The notes beneath the pieces are model-generated. The model made no database searches and had not been told where the DNA came from. It was given only the letters and a program-made list of their open reading frames with translations. Positions 11,440-22,870 of a stretch of 64,000 nucleotides of DNA are shown in pieces (positions within the stretch are counted from its first letter, which is position 1; each line of letters starts with the position of its first letter). Origin of the DNA: Gremmenia infestans. Its lineage: Eukaryota; Ascomycota; Leotiomycetes; Helotiales; Hamatocanthoscyphaceae. Made by a program: the position numbers and the translations under genes. The DNA is taken from contig JAFEVB010000005.1 of the NCBI GenBank assembly GCA_032629725.1, forward strand, positions 558,001 to 622,000. Direction: 5' to 3'.

Positions 11440-13949
11440 GGCGGCGACGGGGGGCGTGGGAGCGTGGGCGAAAGTGGTATGTGGGGGTTGACTTGAGAAG
11501 GGAATGGGAGATTTGATGGAGTTTCGCTTTATAAACCTCAAGTGAATGGGTTTATTGACTTACCTTTGTCCCGTTTGACGAGGAAGATAAGGTGAAGGAG
11601 ATGGTGTATCAGGAAGAGTTCAATTGTGGGATATCAAGTCTCTAAGTATTTTTCCGAAAAAGGAGCCCCCCTGCAAATTGTCGATGGTACCTGCACAAAT
11701 TAGTCGTAGCCACCTCCGAACACCAATGAAAAGGGTCAATCTGGCACACTTCATCAACCGGCGCATTTGTCAGGCCATCCGGGACGTTCGTTGCCGTTGG
11801 AATGGGAAATCACCAGACTTCTGGAATTGGGTAGGGTAGCCATTAGAATTACTAGAGTTCAACGGTTGGACGGACTATAGGGAAAGGAGGTCATGGAAAT
11901 AGCGGTGAATTACTGAGATGCCCGAGGGGCTTTATGGAGTATAGAAGGCTGCTATCAATGCCTCTCCTTCATGCCCAACTACCAAATCTCAAGGCTTAGA
12001 ATCAGATAAGATCTTGCTGATACTGTACTGTACTACTGTAGGTGCCGTATTCGTATCTTACGGAGGTACTGCACTGTTAACTCCTACGCCTCCACAAAAA
12101 GAAAAAGCATCGCCATGGACAGAAAAGCGGCACCAATCCAATTCACCACTGCCATCGATAAGAACAAGTGCCGCTTTATGTCTAGCAAACTCAAGGGTTT
12201 AATACTTGGCGGTCTTTTGCGGAGAAGGCCGTAAAACACCATGGGAGGTAACTACCAAAAGATAACGTGATACCTTGTACTGAATTATATCCAAAATCTT
12301 CCATAGTCTCCACGCATACAGTGGCATTATTCCCCTTATCCGTACGATTACAGTTCTCACCATTCTTCTTTTCCCATTTTGCGTTCTTTTGCGCACCGAA
12401 ATCTGGGGTACAGTATAGCACGTGATCGTGATTTATACTGGGTACATACGAAGTACAACTCTTACCTAATTTCTCCTAAAAGCTTGTCGACGCTCGAACA
12501 ATATCCCTTGTAGCTGGTGCTAGCAAGGAGCAATTCTTGATCCGTTTTCTATTACCGAAAAATCCCGTGACTGCCCCTTTTTTCATCTTTCATGGGCACA
12601 CAGCCGCACACTCCGTATCGCATGCCTACTTCGTAATTAACCTCGGACGAGTTCCAGGGTTGGGTTTGATCGATTGCGCAAAAGGCAGGCATGCTTGCGG
12701 AGCGGAACGGCGATGGCCCCAATCACACTGAGACCGTCCGTACCCACTTCACGACTGGGTGCCCGCCGATCTTGCGCTTCTAGCGGTTGCTTACCTTTAC
12801 GGAGTACAGTACAGTAGGTAAGTTTATATCCTCAAAGAAGATGCGCCCCGAGGAATGTGCTATCGTCCTCCCGATTCAGTTTGTGAGGTCTTCGACTGTT
12901 GCTAGTAAATTTAGAATAGTTTTGTTTCTCCTTGACGATAGCGTAGGCGAGGAGGGTAAACTGGTGAACCATGGGATTCTAGCGGCGGTTGTTCTTTGCC
13001 CAGCCCCAGCCCTAAAAAGGCAAGCCTGAATAATGCTTTCTTTCAAGCCTTACCGTTTGTAGCATAGTACCATCCCATGTTCCACTGCGTCACAGGCGAA
13101 GGCGGAGGCACAGACAGCTGCGTAGGTAGGTACTGTACGGAGTAAGGAGAAGGAGAGGAAAACGGGTACAAGCAGTGGAGTAGGCTCGGATGTGATAAAG
13201 ATTTCCTGCATAACCATAGCTACACGCCTACAGCCCTAGTTCCTCTCTACTGTAGACTAGGGTAGAGCCGTCAGCCGCTTGACTAGATTCACCTGCGGGT
13301 GCAGGGGTCTGTATCTATCAAAAGTGGTGGCGCCCGCCTTACTGTAGAATGTTTCTATCTGGCCCAAGCGTCCGTGGATGGATGGTGGAGACTAAATTGT
13401 GAATCAAGAAATGTGGAGATGGGTTAGGTAAGTTTGACTTATCCAGTCTACGGAGTAAGGTAAGGTAGTTACCCAGGACATTTAGAACTGCTCTGCACTG
13501 GCACTCCACTCCACTGCACTGCGTTGCTTCTTCCTTTGCAAAACCTCATCCCCAAACCTTCTCGGCTTTTCATCTCATCTCCAGATCCATCCTCTACCAC
13601 ATCGCGTCTTCCACGACAACACCAACTTCTTCCCACTGCTCTTTCAATTGCTCCTTGCTTCTATTGTTTACGTCTTGCGAACAGCCGCAGCTGCTACTCC
13701 TGCTGTACCATAATAATATTTGTTGCGCGCCACGACCAGCAACGCTGCAAACGCCGTGCATTTTATCCTTCACCCACCTCACTTGGCGCAACACGGCTGG
13801 GGCCGGCACTGCCTAGGTTTTCATATTTGACAGGTCTGAACCTTATTGCGATACCTTTCCAAAATCCGAAATATCTTAGGGCTCAATTCCCAACCTCAAG
13901 CTCCACTCATTACTATCCCCCCGGTCGCGACCAAATCCTTCATTCGACC
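11440..13949. other. Long intergenic region between divergent ERG3 and TUP1
   Basis: 2.5 kb without a supported gene, containing both promoters. It has three TACGGAGTA motifs (12798, 13136, 13449), several GTACTGTAC-type runs (12021-12040, 12804-12815, 13131) and a TGCACTGC-rich stretch at 13494-13522. The part after about 13500 is probably a long 5' UTR of TUP1, as is common for this gene. Confidence 0.5.
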
Positions 13950-15948
13950 ATGGCCGGCATGTACAACCCTCATCGAGGCTTGGGACCTCCTGCCGCAAAC
14001 GCTCGATTGAACGAACTGCTGGAAGGTGTCCGCGCCGAGTTTGAAAACCAGTCTCGCGCAAGTGGAGAATATGAGAATTCAAGTAGGCCATCCCGAGACC
14101 TGTGGGAGAGAGCTAGGAATGGAACGCATCCATCCCTAGCTAATGTGACGAGGAGCCTTGACTGATTTATCGTTTACATCTAGTTCAGCACCAATTACAA
14201 GAGATGCAAGTAGTTCGCGAAAAGGTGTATGCTATGGAACAGACACATCTAGCCCTCAAGCAAAAGTAAGCGCTACCACCTGTTCCACTACGAATGATAC
14301 TAATACCCCCAGATATGATGAAGAGATTTCCCGCCTTCACCGCGAACTCGAGGCTCGAGGAGGCAACCCACGTCCTGCTGGTATCGGCGCCCCCCCTCAA
14401 AATGCTGGCCCCGCTGGACAAGCGCCACCTTCAATTGGCCATGGGCCAAGCAATCTTTTTGGCGGAATAATGGCAGGACAAGGACCAGGAGGACCAGGGC
14501 TTGCTCCTCCCCCACAAGCAGATCAACATGGCCCACCACAACACCAAATGCCCCAGCCTGGACCTCCACCACCCCCTGCTCTTCAAGGTCCCCCACCCCA
14601 GCAACAACCCCCTTTCCAAAGTGGTGGCTACCCTCAGCCTTCAAACGGCTACGGAGCTCAGGCGCCTCCAAATAATGCTTCTCCTGGCCCAGGTAAAGGT
14701 CGCGTGCTCAATCCCCGCGGACCCGGTGGCCCAGCTACGCCTCAACTAAACCAACCAATGCCTTACCCAGGCCCAAACCCAAGAGCTGCTGCGTCGCCCC
14801 AAGTTGGCCACCCAATGCCAACTCAACATCCTCAATTCAGAGTCGGAAATGCTCTTGCCGAGCTGGACCTGGAGCGTTTACCTGACCACCAAAAGAAGGT
14901 CGAGTCGGATTGGTTTGCCATCTTCAACCCCGAAGTTCCACGAGTTCTTGATGTTGATCTTCTTCATACTCTTCAGCACGAGAGTGTTGTCTGCTGTGTT
15001 CGTTTCAGCCACGACGGAAAATACGTTGCGACTGGTTGCAATCGATCTGCCCAGATTTTTGACATCATCACGGGACAGAAGATTTGCATCCTTCAAGACG
15101 AATCTGTTGACTCTGTTGGGGATCTTTACATCAGAAGCGTCTGCTTCAGTCCAGATGGAAGATATCTTGCCACGGGAGCTGAAGATAAGTTGATCAGGGT
15201 CTGGGATATTGCTTCCAGAACCATCAGAAATACATTTGCCGGCCACGAGCAAGATATCTACTCTTTGGACTTTGCTCGTGACGGTCGAACTATTGCTTCT
15301 GGAAGTGGTGATCGTACTGTTCGTCTTTGGGACATTGAGGCTGGACAGAATATTCTCACTCTCAGCATTGAAGATGGTGTTACTACTGTTGCTATCTCTC
15401 CTGATACCAAGCTTGTTGCGGCTGGATCTCTCGATAAGAGCGTTCGCGTATGGGATGCAGTCTCAGGTTATCTTGTTGAGCGTCTCGAAGGCCCTGATGG
15501 ACACAAAGATTCTGTGTACTCTGTCGCTTTCGCACCAAATGGAAAGGATCTAGTGTCTGGAAGTTTGGACAAGACCATCAAGATGTGGGAGCTTGTGGCC
15601 CCTAGGGGAGGTCACCCAAACAATGCACCAAAAGGTGGACGATGTATCAGAACTTTCGAGGGACACAAGGTATGCTTAAATTCACAGTCTACGGATGTTG
15701 CTAACATTAAAAAGGACTTTGTTCTCTCTGTTGCTCTCACCCCAGATGGAAACTGGGTTCTTTCCGGCTCCAAGGACCGTGGAGTTCAATTCTGGGATCC
15801 AAGAACCGGTAATACTCAACTTATGTTGCAAGGGCACAAGAACAGTGTCATTTCTGTCGCGCCTAGTCCAATTGGTGGATCTTTCGCGACGGGAAGTGGA
15901 GATATGCGCGCACGAATCTGGACATACAAGCCATACCAAAGCCCGTGA
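13950..15948 (+). CDS. TUP1: Global co-repressor Tup1/RcoA, WD40 protein
   Basis: General transcriptional co-repressor acting with Ssn6/Cyc8 at chromatin. Exons: 13950-14082, 14184-14265, 14313-15669, 15715-15948; 601 residues. The N-terminal Tup-N oligomerisation helix reads MYNPHRGLGPPAANARLNEL then QLQEMQVVREKVYAMEQTHL and YDEEISRLHRELEARGG, each joined exactly at an intron. The middle (about residues 95-240) is Pro/Gln/Gly-rich. The C-terminal seven-bladed WD40 propeller starts at SVVCCVRFSHDGKYVATGCN and ends at SGDMRARIWTYKPYQSP. WD signatures include RVWD, RLWD, RVWD, KMWE and QFWD. Intron 3 (15670-15714, 45 nt) falls at EGHK/DFVLSV inside the propeller and is in frame without a stop. 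MAGMYNPHRG is taken as the start; the second Met is equally possible. Confidence 0.96.
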
Positions 15949-16643
15949 GTGTAGAATGAACAGATTGGAAATAAGACTGTATGCAAGGAGGGTATGGGTG
16001 ATATGGCAGGCGTACTTTGGGGGAATAATGGGTTGTGATGACTTGTGCATTTTATGTATTCTTTTTACCTTGCTTGGATTCTGGGTTTGGCTCGGAAATA
16101 AGGTAGTAAAACCCCGTAAAGTAAAAACCCGAAATATAAAAGTCAAAACAAATCAGATTTATGAATGGAAGAATATATCTATGTAAAGTTTTAGTCTTAG
16201 AGCTGTTGCTCATATGAGTGTACCAAGCACCAGAGTGAAGCATCTCGGCAAACCAAGCTCCCAAGCTCCGACCCGACCTCAAAATATCCCTCCGCGCAAC
16301 ACAAGTCACAACCATCCCATCCGCCCCTCTACAGCACAGTACAGTACACCATCTATTACCACACGTCTACATACCTGCCCAAATACCTACTTACATACAA
16401 ACAAACCCTCCTCTTGGAAACTAAATCCTTCTCTTGGAACTACAAACACATTAAATAAGCCTACAAACCTCCATACCGTACCCACGAATCCCTCTACACT
16501 TTCGTATCCTCGAACTCGGACTTGGAATCAGAGCCGGAGTGGGAGTGTAGTAAGACAGTGTAGGGGAAAAGACAGGGTAGAGTAAGAGATATAGGGGGAA
16601 ATAGAGCAAGGGAACAAGAGAGCAAGAGAGAGCAGCAGCAAAA
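15949..16643. other. Intergenic region TUP1-TRS33
   Basis: TUP1 3' UTR, then TRS33 promoter. It contains ACAGTACAGTAC at about 16336 and T/C-rich tracts. No gene supported. Confidence 0.5.
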
Positions 16644-17736
16644 ATGTCAATCCCCCCCTTCGAACAACCGCTCCCCCCGTACAACGCCTCGGACCCCAGC
16701 GCTTCCTTCCTCAGCATGTCGTGTCTAGAGCTGCTGATGATTGAGATTGTGCCGATGGCTTGGAGGGTGGTGGGGGATACGAATGGCACGAATAGTGGTA
16801 CGAATAACACAAACGAGAAAAATGGAAATGAGAATGGTGGAGGGGAAGGGGGAGGGAGTCTAAGTGGGGGTGGTGCAGGGAGTTTAACTGGGGGTACAGA
16901 AGGAGGGGAGATGGGCGAGAGGGAGGAGGAAGAGAGGGATGCTGTTTTTTATCGGCTCGAGATGTTGGGGTATAGGGTTGGGCAGGGGTTGGTTGAACGG
17001 TTTGTACTTCTGTTTCTTTGCACGAACTATGCCCCTACACATACTAGACATACATATCCGAAGAACGGGATGAGAAGAGATAGAGAAGAGGGGTTCAATC
17101 AGGGGATGATGATATTTCAAGGTTAAGATGAGGAAAACGGCTGATTGGTATAAATGCGCATAGGTTTTCGAAAGACAGACCTCGGTTTACGGATACGCTG
17201 GATGTTATCAAGTTCCTGTGTAAAGATCTCTGGATGCTGGTTTTTCAGAAACAGATTGATAATCTGAAGACGAATCACAGGGTATGTTTCTCCTTCCCCA
17301 CCCCCTTTTTCCTTTGCCCTTTTCCTTCACCGGATATGCATATAAATATAATTATACTAAATAGCTAACTGGCAATAGGGAGTATACGTCCTCACAGACG
17401 CCCAATTCAAGCCCCTGAAAAGACTCAGTGCTGTGGCTGGCGGCGGGGGCGTGGTTAAAGCTCAACCGGTATGTTCCTTTCCTCTCCTTTCCTCTCCTTC
17501 CTTCCCTTCTTCCCTTCCTTTTATCGTCTTGGGAAAGATGGGGATGATATAAGATGAGATGAGTAGGAGGGAGACAAGCAAGGGCTGACGAGGCGTGCTG
17601 TATCTAGTTCCTATGGTTCCCATGCGGCATTATCAGGGGCGCGTTGGCTAGTATGGGCATTAACGCTACGGTGCAAGCGGAGACTGCTGATGGGTTTGTG
17701 GCGACGTTTCAGATTAAAAGTGTTGCTGTGAAGTGA
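16644..17736 (+). CDS. TRS33: TRAPP complex subunit Trs33 (TRAPPC6 family)
   Basis: Bet3-family subunit of the TRAPP tethering complexes, which act as exchange factors for Ypt1/Rab GTPases at the Golgi. Exons: 16644-16999, 17164-17281, 17379-17468, 17608-17736; 230 residues. Family hallmarks are SCLELLMIEIVPMAWRVVG, VFYRLEMLGYRVGQGLVER, FSKDRPRFTDTLDVIKFLCK, LWMLVFQKQIDNLKTNHRG, and the C-terminal FLWFPCGIIRGALASMGINA followed by ETADGFVATFQIKSVAVK. A low-complexity Asn/Gly/Glu insertion (about residues 44-98) separates the first helix from the core. Its length is unusual for the compact Bet3 fold and is probably an exposed loop. Intron 3 contains a polypyrimidine repeat. Confidence 0.94.
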
Positions 17737-18313
17737 ATTAAAGGCGTGATAGTAAGGGTTGAAATAAAGATGGAGGGCTAAGAGAGAGAGAGAGGCATGG
17801 CATGACATGGCATGATTCTTTGGTGCGGTTTAGCGGCATGTTATTGGCGTTTTGGAGTCGGGGAAGTGGGGCATTATATGGCGATATGGTAGCATTGGCT
17901 TCAGATGAAGCTTAACGATATATGGGCATCACAGATATCGCATCACAGTGAGGCTAAATCACTCTTGGTCTTACTTTCATGTCCATCCGTTACTTGCATT
18001 TCCATTGATTCATAAACAGGCTCTCCACAATCCCCAAACAGGCCATCATGCACGCTCGCTTCGCATCCTCTAGGGTTGATTGTAACACGCTTCGCACCTG
18101 CACCTGCACTCTACTGCACTGCGCTCCCATCTCAAATCAAAAGAATGAAAGGGGCAATGTTCATAGTCTAAGTAAGCAAAGCCAATAATCAGTCAAAGGT
18201 ACAGAGAGATAAATCGGTATACCACAGCCAAAAAGGACGAATGAGAGGTACAAGTTTCGTGTTGTGTAAGGAGAGAGGAGAGGCAAGCAGACAGATGGAT
18301 GGTTTTGGGACAA
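17737..18313. other. Intergenic region between convergent TRS33 and MDH
   Basis: The two 3' UTRs. An AGAGAG and GGCATGACATGGCATG-like run lies at 17783-17815 and a CTGCACTGC-rich stretch at 18103-18125. No gene supported. Confidence 0.5.
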
Positions 18314-19657
18314 CTACTTTTGAGGTGGGTTGTGGGCGAACTCTACACCCTTGGCGATGTTGCCTTTCAAGCCTTCTACGCAGGCTTTCAGGAGGGCCTT
18401 CTCGCCGTCGTCGAGGTTTGCGAGTGGGTTCTGGGCCTTTTCGGCTCCGGTAGTCTGGTTGGTTATTAGTACGATACGATGCTTGGAAAATGAACATGGA
18501 TGCTTACGCCCAACTCAACGGGAACGGAGAAGAAATCCAAGCCGGTCTCCTTGGCGATTGCATCTCCACCGGGAATACCTTTTAGGTAGACGAAAGTAGG
18601 GGTAACGATGCCCTTCTCGCCGCTGAGACCCTTCAGGACTGCTTCAGCAAAGCTGAACAGATGCTGTTAGTATTATCTCGAAGCAGATAGGGTATGAAAT
18701 CAAACCGGAAGCCTGCATAAGCCATAGACAAAGTAGCAGATCCAGCACCATCCTTTGCCTTCACAACCTCGTCACCACCAAATTGCACACGCTTGATCAA
18801 ATCAGCCAACTTGTCAGCTGGGATCTTAACGCTAGGCTTGGCCTGGCTGAAGAGTGGCACAATGGTCTCCCCTGAGTGACCACCAATGACTGGAATGTTG
18901 AGGGATTGTGGGTTTGCCTCGCCAATGATCTCGGAGACGAAGGTCTCGGCACGGACGACATCGAGGGTGGTGACACCAAAGAGACGCTTGGGGTCAAAGA
19001 CTCCCTTGGCTTTGAGAACCTCGGCGGCGATTGGGACGGTGGAGTTGACGGGGTTGGAGATGATGAGGATGTAGGCTTTGGGTGCGACATCGGCGATGAT
19101 TTCGATGAGGCCTTTGACGATGCCAGCGTTGATGTTGAAAAGATCATCACGAGTCATTCCTGGCTTGCCTGCATGGTGGGTAATATGATATTAGCACTTC
19201 TCTATGCGCTTACAATGTAGTAAGGTATACGTACGGGGAATTCCAGCTGGGATGACAACGATGTCTGCACCGGTGAAAGCGAGCTTGGCACCATCGTCCT
19301 TGGGGAGGTAGCCGGTGATTTTCTATTTCTCATCAGGACACGATTGATTACTTTTTGTCCTCCTCCTCTTGTGGTGTACATACGGCAGGCGATGAGATGT
19401 GGGAGAGATCAGCTGCGACACCTGGGGTGTTGACTACATCGTATAATGCCAACTCGGTGATGAGTGGGGAGGTCTTGAGGAGGAGGGATAATGGCTGTCG
19501 AGGTAATGGTCAGCAAAGATCGAGGGGTCCTTGCAAGGGATTGATTGTTGACTTACCTGTCCAATTCCACCAGAGGCACCGGCAACAACTGTAGCTATTA
19601 GAAGGAGCTCTAGATGCGCTCGTGTATGTCTATCAACCTACCGGCTTTGATTCCCAT
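18314..19657 (-). CDS. MDH: Malate dehydrogenase, NAD-dependent, cytosolic type
   Basis: Interconverts malate and oxaloacetate with NAD. Seven exons (minus): 19657-19642, 19588-19557, 19494-19384, 19322-19235, 19168-18706, 18652-18508, 18454-18314; phases close to 331 residues. The N-terminus MGIKAVVAGASGGIGQPLSL is the Rossmann glycine motif right at the start, with no mitochondrial presequence. The loop IPRKPGMTRDDLFNINAGIV holds the substrate arginines, and IPVIGGHSGETIVPLFSQ holds the catalytic His. DGAGSATLSMAYAGFRFAEA is also typical. The tail ...VEFAHNPPQK carries no peroxisomal SKL-type signal, so cytosolic location is inferred. Seven exons with a 16-nt first coding exon make this the most intron-dense gene here. 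Confidence 0.95.
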
Positions 19658-20521
19658 ATTTGCGATTTGGTGAGTGAGGGATTTGTACTACGCGCAAATG
19701 TCAACAATACTGCAACCCCGCATTTGGCGATATTGCGCAAACAAGAAATGGAAGATTTGTTTCACGTACCGGATTTGATTATTCCTAGGTATTTGGGAGA
19801 AAGCCTTCAAGGATAGACACTTTTCTGATTGAGTAGAATAGACAACTTGTTGATGGTATAGTACAAGAGTTTGACGGAAGTCTCTTGACTGCGTCGGAAC
19901 TAAACTGAAGTTGGAGGGGTTGAGCTTCTTGGCAAATCACGAGGTGGGGAGGAGGGGCTCGAGGGGTACTGTACGGGCATCCGGGAAACGAGCTTACTGC
20001 GGGTCAACTGTTCCGTTCTTGCGCTCGCTACAGAAATTCCAGAAAGATTGAAAATGTAACTATCGAGATGTTTCAAAGAGCGAACGAAGGATCTCCCTTT
20101 ATTTAGGAGAGAGACAGTAATGACCGCATGGGAATCCCCACCCACCACGCCGAGGCTCAAAGTTCGGGATGGATCGGATAATTCTGACGGTAATGCTTAC
20201 GGTAGTTTATCTTCAGCTGCACACAGTCTACAAAGTTTCCCGAGTTCAATCTTCACATGTCGGAAGTCTCAAGGTTGACGAGGCATTCAACCAGAGGAAG
20301 GTATATCTCTATCAGAAGCCAAAGTGGTGGTTGAAAGCACTCATATTCGCCGGACTGAGCTAATCTATCCCTCGCCATAATCACATACATTCAATTCAGA
20401 CCAGGTTGTCGCAAATGCCATTCCATGATCACTCATTGATATGTTGACCTCAGTATAACTCCGGGAATTGAGTTCTATTCGTGACTAGCAAACACCTTTT
20501 CCTCGCTCAATATGACCGAAC
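19658..20521. other. Intergenic region upstream of MDH
   Basis: MDH promoter and RPL28 3' UTR (both genes on the minus strand). A GTACTGTACGGGC element lies near 19968. Small open frames here lack coding character. Confidence 0.5.
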
Positions 20522-21264
20522 TCATTCTTCCTTCTCAGCAGCGGCCTTCTTCGCCTTCGCACCACGGGGCTTGCTCTCGGGAAGGTCCTTGGGTTCCTTT
20601 TGTGACTTGCGGATGGCGGATGCGCGGGCAATGGCTGAAGCACGGAGATCAGGTCGGTATCCTGACTTGGCTGTGTTGGAGGCGATGGTCTTGTAGGTCC
20701 TAGAGGGAAAAGAAGTTAGGATTTATCCAGAAGTGGTATTTAGTAAGCAGCTGGTATAGACTCACTTTCTGGTGGACTTCTTGCCGCTCAAGGTAGTGGT
20801 GTGGGTGTGGCTTGCTGGTCGTTGTGGGTGCTTGACCTTCTTGGTGATCAGAGTAACACCTCCATCCGTAGCTGGGGCAACTCCGACGGCCTATTCCATG
20901 ATCAGTATTTTCCTATTCTTCCCATTCCTCGTCAATTATGCGCACCTTGTCGTTGACGAAACCGGCGTTCTTTGAATAAATCAGCTCTTGAACCTCGAAT
21001 TCATTGCCAGAACATCATACCTTGCGCGAGTGGACGTTGGTCAGGTTGAGAGGATCCCGCGAGAATTGGATACCTCCAGACTGAGCGCGCTTGACGAGGT
21101 ACGAGTTCTGGTTTCCTGTAATGCCAAATTTCAGTCTATGAACATAATTTCTCTTGCATGCCTTTTCTCCCACTGCCACGCCTCGGGAGGGTTTTTGGAG
21201 GATAAAACATACGGGAAATCTCCCAGATTAAGTCCGAAGACACTTGAGTTGAGTGGTGTGCCAT
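20522..21264 (-). CDS. RPL28: 60S ribosomal protein L28 (eL28)
   Basis: Large-subunit ribosomal protein eL28. Five exons (minus): 21264-21213, 21115-21021, 20968-20945, 20890-20766, 20699-20522; 157 residues. The spliced protein starts MAHHSTQVSSDLIWEISRNQ. It continues NSYLVKRAQSGGIQFSRDPL, NLTNVHSRK, NAGFVNDKAVGVAPA, GGVTLITKKVKHPQRPASHT and KTYKTIASNTAKSGYRPDLR, with a Lys/Ala-rich tail AKAKKAAAEKEE. Each junction restores family sequence, which supports even the 24-nt exon 3. The high intron count near the 5' end is usual for ribosomal protein genes. It is divergent from the small gene at 21620 across 355 nt. Confidence 0.95.
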
Positions 21265-21619
21265 TTGTGCGGTGTTGATACGGGGAAGTACTAATTATTC
21301 ACGTCGTCTTCCAGGTTCTTCAATATGATGCAGCCTCCAAATGTTGGAAAGTCGAGTGTGCTACTCGCCAAATGGGCCAATCAACGTCGTCCCTGCTTTT
21401 CCTGGAGCAGACCCGCTTTAGGACGGCACTAGTACGAGCTTCGTCACGCATGAAGACTGCGGCGCCTTTCGAGACGGATATGGCATAAAGATGAAGCTGA
21501 AGATGAGCTGACTGCCCTCGCCAGATATTGTACAGTATCTTCAAACCGCTACATTAATCCACTCCTTGCCTGACCATCTCATTTCCCTTTCTTCTTTTCC
21601 TCTAATTCCAAAAGGCACC
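21265..21619. promoter_or_regulatory. Shared divergent promoter region, RPL28 / small membrane protein
   Basis: 355 nt separate two divergent start codons, so both promoters must lie here or overlap. A C/T-rich tract (21584-21612) precedes the plus-strand ATG. No specific factor site was identified. Confidence 0.5.
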
Positions 21620-22058
21620 ATGGCCTATTTACTCTACACCTCCGTCTTTGTCCTCCTCATCCTCTCCACCGGTAAGACAACATCCATGCCCCTCAGATTC
21701 TGGATTTCACTGATATATATCTCATATAGCCCTCTTCCTCACACGATCGCACTGGCTACCACATATGCCGTCTCTACCAGGCACCTCGTATCTCTACTCC
21801 CGACTCCCCTCATCTTTCTCCAGCGACATGGAAGCCGGTCTCTCTTCTTCTGATTTCGACTTGTCTGGGAATGTCGCGGCTGGTGATTCGAGGGCGGGGC
21901 TAGATAATGCTAGTAAGAAGGAGATCCAAAAGATTATGAAGAATAAGAGAGTGAACTTTGACGAGGCGAGGAGGATCTATACGGAAGGACGATTTGCGAA
22001 GAATAATATCGGACCAGATGGAAGACCGAGGGATCCGAAATTCGTCAGTTTCTCATAG
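21620..22058 (+). CDS. Small conserved membrane-anchored protein
   Basis: Exons 21620-21671 and 21730-22058 (58-nt intron, phase closes) give 126 residues. The N-terminus MAYLLYTSVFVLLILSTALF is a single hydrophobic segment, either a membrane anchor or a signal peptide. It is followed by TRSHWLPHMP, a Ser-rich linker, and a charged C-terminal block IQKIMKNKRVNFDEARRIYT then EGRFAKNNIGPDGRPRDPKF. The C-terminal block has the look of a short conserved fungal domain, recollected from other Pezizomycotina proteins of similar size and order. No function is known to me. The C-terminus probably faces the cytosol; the location is inference. Confidence 0.85.
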
Positions 22059-22870
22059 GAGATGGGACATCTGCTCGTAAATTCTTGGTTGGAGAAGGAC
22101 TTGGGGATAAATTCTCTTGGAGAACTCTAGATGTATTGGACATCGAGGGGTTGGTCCGAAATACGGATGAGGCGGGGTGAGATTCTACATCACTCAAACA
22201 CCTTACGAACCTTGCCATCACAACCTCATCGCACCCCCGACTACCGATCTCATTATATGTAGGCCGAGCCACGCTCAGCTGGACTCTCATCAACACGCTG
22301 GCCAAGATGCCAATACGTTCATTTAATTTCTCAAATGTCAAGGATCGAGCGGTAGGCGTTCGGAGCGGTGCCTGTAGGAAATGGATCCGCGGTAATGGCA
22401 ACTTGCTTACCCGTTTGTGGAGCTGACAGCATCTTACGATGATACATTTTGTATATTGATGACCTAAGCTGGCAGGACAGCTTCAAAGACCTTGATGAAA
22501 CATATTACACTTGATTTAGCCAATCGTGCTTAGCAACTCATATAATCAGTCATGTCTTCTTCCCCTCTCGCTGCAAGGCAGTTTTCACTGACAAGAACAA
22601 AGCGCTTTTCGGAGGCTCTGCACCATACTTTCGCTTCTTCACCAGCTTGCTTGCTACATGTCATTACGAAGCTAACTCGCCCCGGATACAATGATTCCTT
22701 TTTATGTAATATTCTGCGTGTTCAATTCTTATTGACGTATGAGCCAAACGTTTTTATCGCCTTCCAAACCTAGTCAAAGCTAGTCCGGCTTCTGCATTAC
22801 CCCATATTGATTATAATTACTCCTCCGATACAACACTTCTTACTATCTACAACTACAAATGAAAGCCAAG
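22059..22870. other. Intergenic region between convergent genes
   Basis: 812 nt downstream of both neighbours. Short open frames (22045-22401 minus, 22552-22773 plus) have no recognisable protein content. Confidence 0.5.
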
